Of a DNA stretch of 64,000 nucleotides, positions 44,232 through 52,741 are shown one piece after another. Under the pieces are notes generated by a model that was not told the origin of the DNA, ran no database searches, and saw only the letters and a program-made list of their open reading frames with translations. Positions within the stretch are counted from its first letter, which is position 1; every line of letters starts with the position of its first letter. This DNA is from an uncultured Saprospiraceae bacterium (GTDB lineage Bacteria; Bacteroidota; Bacteroidia; Chitinophagales; Saprospiraceae). The stretch spans positions 106,525 to 170,524 of the forward strand of contig CALLWB010000034.1 of the NCBI GenBank assembly GCA_938016265.1, written 5' to 3'. The position numbers and the translations under genes are program-made.

Positions 44232-46196
44232 ATGATTAAAAAATTGACCACAATTTGCCTAGTTTTCTTATGTCTTTCTAGTTGGAATAGTGTTACAGCA
44301 CAAAACTGCTTAACACAACTTCCTTCAATAACTGGGAATCAAGCCCCAGTTAATACCATAACTCAATATACATTGCCTACTTATGGACAGGTTGATCCTG
44401 ACTGTATTGATGATTTAGTTGATGCGGGTAGCAGAACAATTTTCTATGGTAAAACACCACCCAACAGCTCTGGCAATCCAGTTTTGTTGTTTGTTCACGG
44501 CAATAATGACGAAGCTTCTGCTTGGTTTCACGGTGGAGGGACAAATAAACTTCCAAAAAACGATATGTATGAACTTGCTTACAATGCTAATTATCGTACC
44601 GCATACATTTCGACAACAAAGTCAGAAGGAATGTTTAATAATGGAAAGATATTAGCAACCATGCTAGAAGCTGTTACAAACCACTATGGTGTAAATGAAG
44701 TTGTAATCATTGCACACAGTAATGGAGGGAAAGATTCTGAGATAGCCATGGTATTAGAAAACAAAAAACATTTGGTCAACAAGGTAATCGCTTTAGGGAC
44801 TCCCTTTAGAGGAACATACCTTGCTAACTTCGTATATTGGACCCCATTCATAGGTAATGCAGGAAACACCACTTCTACAACCTTTTATATGGACTATATT
44901 GCTCGGCCAATGATTGATATGAATGCCAACAATGAGCCTGAAAAGTTTTTCGTATTTGGAGCCTGGGGGTTTGGAAATGGATCCTCAACTTCTCGCCCCT
45001 TTCTTACCTTGAGCGGGCAATTTTTAAATCAGCGTGGCAGCGGATCAACTTCTGGTGGCCCGAAGGGGGGAGGTAATGATGGTACATCGCCTTACTATAG
45101 TACAAGACGCCCCGGTGCTACAATGGGATGGCCTGGTTGTTACAGTTGGTTTAGCTGGTCCTGTCATAAACCCTCCAGACTTGATCATGCAGACCTTGCT
45201 TATGGTCAATTAGTTTGGAGTTCGATTCAACCCTACTTTAACCAAACAGTAAACAAAAGCAGCGCAGTAGCTGATGTTTTAATAAAGCAAACAGAACAAG
45301 ACCCTACGTTAAGAAGTTCTCATGAGATCGTTTCCACCAAGGATGGATTTAACAATCAGTTTACAGTTACAGAAAATCAAGAGTCGGTTCAATTGTCTTT
45401 AATACACCATGATGAGGCGGATTTTCAAATTGTAGATATGAATGATAATAATCTTGTAGCTGAAATGAAAGGAAATTATTCTAAATCGAGCAATACCTTT
45501 CTGACAGAAGCGAAATTAGGAAAATTGAATCCTGGAACCTATACCATACATTCTGATTCTGATGAATTCTTTGCTCTTATCGATTATCCGGAAGGGCCAA
45601 GCCTTACTTTCAAGAAAACGCAAAATGTCATTACTCAACCTTCATTAACTGAACTAAGTGTAGAAATAGAAGGAACGGATGAACATGTTGACTTAACTGC
45701 TATCGCAACTGTTCAAAGTGATTTTCTTGGAAATTCTTTGAAAGAAACTCCTTCTTATATCTTGGAATTTACCGAAAATGAGGATGGACAATACACGTGT
45801 CAGATGCCTGATGGCCTTGTAAACGGAGTTTACTCGCTTATGATCAATGCAAATGGGACGACTTTCAGAAGAAATTTGTTAACTGGCTTTGCAATCAACT
45901 CAGAACGACGACAAATACCGTACGCATTGGATTCATTCCAAGCCAGTGTATTCCCAAATCCAGCAACAGATCGGGCTGTGATCGGTTTCGAGTTAACTAA
46001 GGAGATGTCATCTGATGTCAGTATAAACTTGTATGATATGTACGGACGTATATTACAATCTTTTCTACATGCTGATTTGTCAAAAGGTAAGCATCAATTA
46101 GAAATAGACTTAAGGAACTTAAATTCTGGCTCTTACTTTGTTAAGATAAGTGCCGGAGAACAAACGATTACAAAAACGGTTATTAAGTCCAACTAG
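44232..46196 (+). CDS. T9SS-secreted lipase/esterase-like alpha/beta hydrolase
   Basis: 654 aa with a signal peptide (LTTICLVFLCLSSWNSVTAQ). The catalytic domain (about 60-340) shows VLLFVHGNNDEASAWF (oxyanion strand), the nucleophile elbow VVIIAHSNGGKDSE (Ser of AHSNGG) and HKPSRLDHADLAYG, a likely His/Asp region. A Gly/Ser-rich loop (SGSTSGGPKGGGND) and two Trp-rich strands lie between. The middle (about 370-570) is beta-rich. The C-terminus is a type A T9SS sorting domain (QASVFPNPATDRAVIGF ... YDMYGRILQ ... LNSGSYFVKIS ... TKTVIKSN). It resembles secreted triacylglycerol lipases or PGAP1-like esterases, acting outside the cell. A terminator follows at 46243-46278. Confidence 0.8.
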   Translation: MIKKLTTICLVFLCLSSWNSVTAQNCLTQLPSITGNQAPVNTITQYTLPTYGQVDPDCIDDLVDAGSRTIFYGKTPPNSSGNPVLLFVHGNNDEASAWFHGGGTNKLPKNDMYELAYNANYRTAYISTTKSEGMFNNGKILATMLEAVTNHYGVNEVVIIAHSNGGKDSEIAMVLENKKHLVNKVIALGTPFRGTYLANFVYWTPFIGNAGNTTSTTFYMDYIARPMIDMNANNEPEKFFVFGAWGFGNGSSTSRPFLTLSGQFLNQRGSGSTSGGPKGGGNDGTSPYYSTRRPGATMGWPGCYSWFSWSCHKPSRLDHADLAYGQLVWSSIQPYFNQTVNKSSAVADVLIKQTEQDPTLRSSHEIVSTKDGFNNQFTVTENQESVQLSLIHHDEADFQIVDMNDNNLVAEMKGNYSKSSNTFLTEAKLGKLNPGTYTIHSDSDEFFALIDYPEGPSLTFKKTQNVITQPSLTELSVEIEGTDEHVDLTAIATVQSDFLGNSLKETPSYILEFTENEDGQYTCQMPDGLVNGVYSLMINANGTTFRRNLLTGFAINSERRQIPYALDSFQASVFPNPATDRAVIGFELTKEMSSDVSINLYDMYGRILQSFLHADLSKGKHQLEIDLRNLNSGSYFVKISAGEQTITKTVIKSN

Positions 46197-46242
46197 TAAA
46201 CTTGTTTTCTCATTCGATTATCCCATATACAAAATTTTCTGG

Positions 46243-46278
46243 AGCTCGAAAGACTGAAATAGTTTTTCGGGCTTTTTT
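46243..46278 (+). terminator. intrinsic terminator of the T9SS hydrolase gene
   Basis: GCTCGAAA pairs with TTTCGGGC (46265-46272, one G-T pair), followed by six T (46273-46278). It lies 48 bases past the stop codon. Confidence 0.7.
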
Positions 46279-46535
46279 AATAATTTACTTCTTTGAAATC
46301 TTGATTACCAATGGTTGTTTCTCCTAGATATTCGTAATTCAAACCCGAGTCTAACAGCTTTTCATCGGAGCGGACTTTCCCTTGTGTTTTAGCTAACTCT
46401 GTTCCGTCAAAACTCTATTCGATGATTCCTTCCTGCTGAGGGAACGTTTTCTATCGACACATCCGTTTTGCCTTCGGGTGCTCCAATTCCAGGATCTTCT
46501 CCCCCAACCAAAACCGTTCAGCTATCGGTTTAAGG
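46277..46535 (-). pseudogene. decayed gene ends, including a copy of the 501-residue gene's last codons
   Basis: On the minus strand the block at 46481-46535 encodes LKPIAERFWLGEKILELE, against LKPITERNWLGEKILELE at the end of the gene at 52742-54247. The DNA is identical at 29 of 30 bases between 46481-46510 and 52745-52774. The stop is lost here. Further left the strand encodes GAPEGKTDVSIENVPS and, after a one-base frameshift near 46410 (TTTT for TTT), DGTELAKTQGKVRSDEKLLD up to a TAA at 46277-46279. The pieces read like real coding sequence in broken frames. I conclude these are remnants of at least one deleted gene, one of them a paralogue of the 501-residue protein. Confidence 0.5.
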
Positions 46536-46977
46536 TATAAACTTAAACATCGCTTCTTGCGCTCCCAAAATATTTCAGAGAAAAAAACAGTTGCTAAAAA
46601 AGGTTAGAAACCTTTACAGACAGGCCTACGTTCCACTCACAATTAGCAAACAACATAGGACATTTATTCATATAAGTCTCACCGACAGGCAACTCCAAAC
46701 CAATCGAGACAAGACTTACCGTATAAAAAACATATTTAGAAACCTAATTTAACGCCATACTTGTACTTTTATACTATGTGACTTTTTGACATTTTTACTT
46801 AACAGCAAATGAAAAGTCATCCTAGAACTTCATGTTTTTTATTTGTCTACTGCTTGCTGGCAACAACAAAACATGGTTAATCTTCACAATAAATAGAGAT
46901 CTGAGGGGAAATCTACACTTAGAGAATAATATGTCTTTCAACAGTTAGCTGTTAATTTTTAACGGCGTTAAATTCCT
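46536..46977. other. intergenic region before the DUF4157 gene
   Basis: No intact gene. AT-rich, with TGTTAATTTTTAACG and related small inverted repeats close to the start of the large gene. No promoter match was placed. Confidence 0.35.
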
Positions 46978-49900
46978 ATGCTTAATATGAAGACTTCATT
47001 AAAGAACCAATCCAAACAAGACTTGGCAAATGCCAATCAGTCCGCACCGAGTATTGGCCTGCCAGTGCAGCGTTTCAGCCAAGAAAAGTCCCTCACCCCT
47101 CCCCCAATGCCCTACGGAACACAAGCAAAACAAAACAGCGAGTCAGAGGACAAGGAAGAACCCACCCAAGAAAAAACAAAAGAGGACAAAAACCAGACTA
47201 CAGAAGACAACAGCCCATCCACGGCAGATGGCGACACCCCAGATAGCAACCCAAATCCCAATCAAAACAACCCGAACGCAGGACAACCGTTCACTAATTC
47301 AAAAGCTGACAGTCGATTCTCTTTGGCTGTTCAACAAAAAGAAAATAAACCGAATAAACAGGAGGAAAAACAAGCGTTTCAATTCAAGGAGGTTCCAGCA
47401 CAAGACCATAGGGTTTTGAATGCGGTCCAACTTTCGGAAGTTCAAAAAGAAGGAACCGAGGCAGCGGATAACCAGTTCAAACCCTTCCAAGTAAAAGTAG
47501 ACAATCCAATCACAATGCCTGGTCAAAAAAGGGAAGAGAAGGCAAATACTACCGAAGAAAAAGAAGCCTACCAATTTAACAAAGGCGGAGATATGCCAGC
47601 CAAGGTACAGTCAAAAATGGAAAACAGCCTTGAAGAAGATTTCTCCAATGTGACCATTCATAAAAATTCTGAATCCGCAACAGCAATGGGTGCACAAGCC
47701 TATGCACAAGGAAACAATGTACACTTCGCTCCCGGAAAATACAATCCCGAAACGACCAAAGGACAAGAACTCCTCGGCCACGAATTAACCCACGTCAAAC
47801 AACAACGCGCAGGAAAAGTAAAACCCACCAAACAAACAGAACGATTTGCCCTAAACGACGATCAAGGCCTCGAAAATGAAGCAGAAAAGATGGGCGCACA
47901 AGCTGCAAAAGGAGAGACTACGCAAAAAAAATCAAGTGCCTCTAAAAAACAGACGATTACCTCGGCACCTGTCCAGCAGAAGCAAGCAAATAAACAAGTC
48001 AACGCAACTAGCCCAATTCAATTAAGTCTCGATCCACAAACAACAGAGTCCACCATTGCCAACAAACCAATGGTGATCCCTCCACTCCCAGAGCCAAGCA
48101 AACCAACAACCGGAGAGACTGCAAATATTTCTGGAGACAAACCAACTGCTAGTGGTACCGCAAATATCCCTGGCACCGAAACTACAACTGGAGGCTCTGT
48201 TAATATTCCCGGAACCAAACCTACAATTGGTGGCACGGCAAATATTCCCGGAACCAAACCAGCAGCTACAGTGATTCCTTCGCTGAAGGCGACTGACCTT
48301 GATGCTTCTTATAAGGAAGAAATCACCAAGATTAACAGCAAAGCAGAAGAACAGAAAACACATGAACCCACTGTAAAAAAGGTGACAGATGCTAAAGCAG
48401 CAGCCAAACCACCTGAAAATGAAAAAGAAAGTATCGCCGAGGATCTGCAGGTGGACAAAATGGACATGACTCCTACTAAAGAATTCGAAGTAGAAGCCTT
48501 TAAAACTCGTCTTAAATCACGCATTAGTGGACTAGCACCAAAGGATGGAAAAGCGCTTGAAAAACTACAAGAAGCTTCTGAACTAACAAAAATCACCAAT
48601 GTAGCAAATGCAGAGGTACAAGTAGAACAAGATAATGCTTCCGGAAACTTAGAGGAGATCAATAAGGAGGTGCCTGATGTAACTAACGTACAAGGAAAAA
48701 CAGTAGTCCCGCTTCCTCAACCAGGACCAAACCCAGCGGTAGGATCAATCGATCCGACAAAAGTATCTCCTAAGAAAAAAAATACACAAGAAGTCGAAAC
48801 TCCTATTCAAGAAAACACCAAGGCTTTAGAAGAAACACTAGCGGCTTCGGACCTAAGTGAAGCACAACTTTTGGCTTCCAATGAACCAGAATTTCTACTT
48901 GCCCTTCAAGAAAAAAACAATGCAGCAACTAATGCTGTTCAAAGCGCTACTGATTTCAGAAATGCAGAAACAGGGATCCTTAGTACTACACAAAATAACG
49001 CTCAATCGCTTACAAATGATGGCTTAAACAGTTTTTTGGACAGCCGTAACACACAATTCGGAGGCGTTAAAACAGATCAATTAGGTACTATTTCTAAAGA
49101 TGAAGTCAAACGAAAAGAGGTATCAGATAACATTAACACGATATTCTCTGCGACTCAAATCGAAGTAGGTGTTATTTTGAGCGACATGACAAAGGTGTCT
49201 AATGCAACGTTCAATAATGCAGCCGTTACAGCAAGCAGTTCGTTTAAAACAACAGTAGAAACGGAAGTGAAAGCGTTTAAAGATGGAAGGAGATGGTGGG
49301 AGAAGATTGGTGACTTTTTTACTAATATTGATGAACGTGCAATAAACAGGATATTTACTAAAGCGCGTGATAAATTCATCAACAGTTTAAATTCCACGAT
49401 CAATTGGGTGGCAGAATATGTTGGAAAAAAATTGGCTGCGGCCAAACTCGCTATTTCTAATGGGAAAAGCAATATTTCAAAATATGTAGACGCTTTAGAT
49501 CCCGACTTAAAACAATATGGCATCGAATGCAGTACGAATGTGGATGCTAGGTTTGCCCTACTAGAACAAGAAATAACCGATTCTAGTGGCCAACTAATTG
49601 AAAGTATCGCACAAAGCTATACAGAAAACGTTCGGGAAATTGATGCACATATTGAAAAACTAAAAGAAGAAAACAAAGGGTTTTTCCAACGAGCATTAGA
49701 TGCCATAGACGGCGTAATTAAAACCATAAAAGACCTGAAAGACCTGATCTTAAGTGTTCTTAAAGATGCGGTTAGTATTATTGGGCAAATTATAAAAAAC
49801 CCAATCGAATTCTTGAGCAATTTGATAAATGGCGTCAAACAAGGGTTTGGAAACTTTACAGGGAATATTCAAACCCATTTGCAGGGAGGAATTACCGGAT

Positions 49901-52665
49901 GGCTGTTTGGACAGATGGACGGCATGGGGGTTACTCCTCCTGCAACCCTTGACCTAAAAGGGATCGTAGGGTTTGCCGGGGAGGTGTTGGGCCTTTCCTG
50001 GGACTTCATCAAAGCAAAATTGACCACGTCTGTTGGTGCTGAAAATGTAGATCGAGTCGAGTCGGGTATTGACATGGTAACCACCCTCAAACAAGATGGA
50101 GTAAAAGGAGTGGTCGATGAAGCAGGAGAAAGCCTATCCGATGTCAAATCTACCGTGATGGATGGCCTTAAGTCCTTCCTGATCGAGAAGGTGATTACCT
50201 CTGGAATAACGTTCATTCTAGGGCTGTTTAATCCGGCAGCTGGTTTTGTCAAGGCCTGTAAGATGATTATTGATGTGGTTAAGTTCTTCATTGAACGGGC
50301 AGCACAGATCGCGGCGTTGATCAAAGCAGTGCTGGATTCTCTGGCAGCAATCGCTAGTGGTAATATTGCAGCCATGGCCTCTGCAATAGAAAACGCTTTA
50401 GGTCGTTCTTTACCAGTGGTCATTAGCTTCCTGGCAAGCTTGATGGGGCTCGGAGGTATCGCTGGTAAAATTCGCAAAATTATAGGTGGAGTCAGAGAAA
50501 AAATAGAAAAGGCCATTGACACAGTTGTTGAAAAAATAAGAGGAATTGCTGAATCGGCAGGCCTGCTAAAAAAGAAGAAAAACAATAAAAATAATCAGGG
50601 AGAAGACAAAAGGTCAAAAGAACAAAAACAGAAGGCACTGGACAACGCCTTCCAAGAGGTCAAAGAGTTGGACAATGATCCAGATACCACCCAAGAAGAG
50701 CTCAATATTGAATTGCTCCAACTGAAAAACAAATACCGACTAAAAAAGCTGGATGCAACATTTAAAAAAGGAGGGGAAGAGGAAGATATCTTTACCGTAA
50801 AAGGTGAGGTAAATCCAACAGCACAGATGGACGTAAGTATTGATAACGACTCCGACAGTGGCAATAAACACGACCTGGATAACGACGAAACCGGTGAACA
50901 AGCAAACAAAAAACCAAAACCAACGACTCCAATTACGCTCGAAGAAGTTGCTAAAAAAGTGCTTGAAAATAAAGAAGTAATACTTTACCAGAGAGAACGA
51001 AAAAGGGCAACAATCGAGGGCAAGGAATATGAGTGTGGCAAAAGTATCTCTTCCAATTTAAGAGGCCAACTAAAAAAACACCGATTTACAGATTTAAAGA
51101 AAGCAATCAATGACAAAAAAGGAACAACCGACATACCACTCGAAGATCTGATTGAGGTGTATGAAAACTGGGGAATTGAAGAGGTACGAATACCCAATCC
51201 TAATTCAGCACCTGCAGTATCAAGCACTAAAAATTTATTCGATGCAAAAAAATTATTAAAAACAGGGGAAGCGGATATTACAAATACCAATGGTGTTTAT
51301 TCTGTAAACCTTAAATATGGTTCAGAAGTAGTAAAAATAAACATAAAAAAGGATAGCGAAGAAGAAGTAAAGCAAATATTCGATGACGTATTTGGTACAA
51401 AAACTGAATTTGAAAGTGCCTCTAAAGCAAAAACAAATGTCGATAATTTTAATTCAAAAACAGGAGCAAATGTCAAGGCAAACGGAGCAACTAAAGGAAG
51501 TACTTATGAATTTACCGTCCTCTTCAATGGACAACCGCTTGACGATCTGAAAAAAGATTATACCCTGAAGGCGGTAACAAAAACAATTACCGCGTTATTA
51601 GCCCAAGCAGCTGAAAAAACAAAAGAACTAAAGTCCAGTAATCCAACCAGTGGTTTAATTGTAAAATATGAAGAAGCAAAATCACTGTGGGAAACCCATA
51701 TCAGAGCAAATCTAGGCGATATTGCCCAAGTTTCTAATTGGCTCCAAGAATGGGGAAGAATGGAGCAAAATTTATTGGAAATTTTAGACTTGAATCAGGC
51801 CGCTTTCCCTGTAAAACCAATTCACAACTATGGAAGTGCTGACGGCAAAGCGACATCTGCTAGTGTAGACCTGCTTTCTCCAAATAGAGTCTACGGTTCT
51901 GAACCTGGAAATGCGAATGTTAAAGGCTGGGAACACCTGCAAGATGCAGGACTCACAGACCATGTCCAGTGGGTAAGATTCCATTTGATAAACCACCATT
52001 TTGGAGGCCTTGGACAAACACACAATCTCGTACCAACCACCAGCGGATTTAATAACCCGGATTATGAAAACAACTTTGAAAGACCTATAAAAAATACGGT
52101 CGGCGAAAAGCCCGGAGAAATTAAAGGCGAAAACCTTAGCGAGCAAGCGATTCTAAAGCATGTCGTTTGGATGAATGTACAAGTAACTTATTATCCTGAA
52201 AATGATCCTAAAGGAGCAAACTGGCCACAAATTGGAAATAACACACCTTCCATAGGCGATTTCCCTAAAAAGATAGAGGCTAAATTTGGATCTTATAAGA
52301 AGAAAGACGAGAGTCAAGCCCTTGATTGGAATAATAATGTAGAAAAGAATACCACAATTAAAACGTTTAACAAACCTCCTCCACTTCCTCAATGGACTTC
52401 TGATGAAATGGGCACTATTCTACTCCCACATGCAAATGCCTACAAACTTAACCTGGCGATGAGCAACCTTAGCAGCGGCAGCGGATACTCCTTCACAACA
52501 GCAGACGCAAACAAAATTAAGAAGGTGATGAATGGCAGTCCAAAACCACAGAAAATAGATGATCTGAAAGGCAAACTGACGGACGCCCTCTTCAATGCAT
52601 TGAAAGAACTCCATACTGCAGGAAAAATAGAAGTGAACAAAGGAGCAAATAGTAAAAATAAATAA
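46978..52665 (+). CDS. DUF4157 polymorphic toxin-like protein, eCIS cargo type, nuclease-like C-terminus
   Basis: 1895 aa, no signal peptide. It starts with a long low-complexity polar region rich in Lys/Gln/Asn. The DUF4157 domain follows (about 203-310: MPAKVQSKMENSLEEDFSNV, AYAQGNNVHFAPG, ELLGHELTHVKQQRAG) with HELTH at 268-272. A repeat of NIPGTKPTxxGTA-type units comes at about 381-429, then long charged helices. A hydrophobic helical core (about 908-1195: LILSVLKDAVSIIGQIIKNP, TGWLFGQMDGMGVTPPATLD, LKGIVGFAGEVLGLSWDFIK, FILGLFNPAAGFVKACKMI, VVISFLASLMGLGGIAGKIR) matches the core I know from cargo proteins of extracellular contractile injection systems. A KKKKNNKNN linker and FTVKGEVNP lead to the variable C-terminus. 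Its last 230 residues hold FHLINHHFGGLGQTHNLV with His1669 and Asn1683, as in His-Me/DNA-RNA endonucleases. Thus it is a likely injected or contact toxin. The 501-aa gene downstream is convergent. Confidence 0.75.
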   Translation: MLNMKTSLKNQSKQDLANANQSAPSIGLPVQRFSQEKSLTPPPMPYGTQAKQNSESEDKEEPTQEKTKEDKNQTTEDNSPSTADGDTPDSNPNPNQNNPNAGQPFTNSKADSRFSLAVQQKENKPNKQEEKQAFQFKEVPAQDHRVLNAVQLSEVQKEGTEAADNQFKPFQVKVDNPITMPGQKREEKANTTEEKEAYQFNKGGDMPAKVQSKMENSLEEDFSNVTIHKNSESATAMGAQAYAQGNNVHFAPGKYNPETTKGQELLGHELTHVKQQRAGKVKPTKQTERFALNDDQGLENEAEKMGAQAAKGETTQKKSSASKKQTITSAPVQQKQANKQVNATSPIQLSLDPQTTESTIANKPMVIPPLPEPSKPTTGETANISGDKPTASGTANIPGTETTTGGSVNIPGTKPTIGGTANIPGTKPAATVIPSLKATDLDASYKEEITKINSKAEEQKTHEPTVKKVTDAKAAAKPPENEKESIAEDLQVDKMDMTPTKEFEVEAFKTRLKSRISGLAPKDGKALEKLQEASELTKITNVANAEVQVEQDNASGNLEEINKEVPDVTNVQGKTVVPLPQPGPNPAVGSIDPTKVSPKKKNTQEVETPIQENTKALEETLAASDLSEAQLLASNEPEFLLALQEKNNAATNAVQSATDFRNAETGILSTTQNNAQSLTNDGLNSFLDSRNTQFGGVKTDQLGTISKDEVKRKEVSDNINTIFSATQIEVGVILSDMTKVSNATFNNAAVTASSSFKTTVETEVKAFKDGRRWWEKIGDFFTNIDERAINRIFTKARDKFINSLNSTINWVAEYVGKKLAAAKLAISNGKSNISKYVDALDPDLKQYGIECSTNVDARFALLEQEITDSSGQLIESIAQSYTENVREIDAHIEKLKEENKGFFQRALDAIDGVIKTIKDLKDLILSVLKDAVSIIGQIIKNPIEFLSNLINGVKQGFGNFTGNIQTHLQGGITGWLFGQMDGMGVTPPATLDLKGIVGFAGEVLGLSWDFIKAKLTTSVGAENVDRVESGIDMVTTLKQDGVKGVVDEAGESLSDVKSTVMDGLKSFLIEKVITSGITFILGLFNPAAGFVKACKMIIDVVKFFIERAAQIAALIKAVLDSLAAIASGNIAAMASAIENALGRSLPVVISFLASLMGLGGIAGKIRKIIGGVREKIEKAIDTVVEKIRGIAESAGLLKKKKNNKNNQGEDKRSKEQKQKALDNAFQEVKELDNDPDTTQEELNIELLQLKNKYRLKKLDATFKKGGEEEDIFTVKGEVNPTAQMDVSIDNDSDSGNKHDLDNDETGEQANKKPKPTTPITLEEVAKKVLENKEVILYQRERKRATIEGKEYECGKSISSNLRGQLKKHRFTDLKKAINDKKGTTDIPLEDLIEVYENWGIEEVRIPNPNSAPAVSSTKNLFDAKKLLKTGEADITNTNGVYSVNLKYGSEVVKINIKKDSEEEVKQIFDDVFGTKTEFESASKAKTNVDNFNSKTGANVKANGATKGSTYEFTVLFNGQPLDDLKKDYTLKAVTKTITALLAQAAEKTKELKSSNPTSGLIVKYEEAKSLWETHIRANLGDIAQVSNWLQEWGRMEQNLLEILDLNQAAFPVKPIHNYGSADGKATSASVDLLSPNRVYGSEPGNANVKGWEHLQDAGLTDHVQWVRFHLINHHFGGLGQTHNLVPTTSGFNNPDYENNFERPIKNTVGEKPGEIKGENLSEQAILKHVVWMNVQVTYYPENDPKGANWPQIGNNTPSIGDFPKKIEAKFGSYKKKDESQALDWNNNVEKNTTIKTFNKPPPLPQWTSDEMGTILLPHANAYKLNLAMSNLSSGSGYSFTTADANKIKKVMNGSPKPQKIDDLKGKLTDALFNALKELHTAGKIEVNKGANSKNK

Positions 52666-52741
52666 GCATAGGAATGCATTGCTATTTATGCTGGGGATAA
52701 TGAGCCACGTGCTTGTTATCTCTTTTTTTTGCCAGTGTCCC

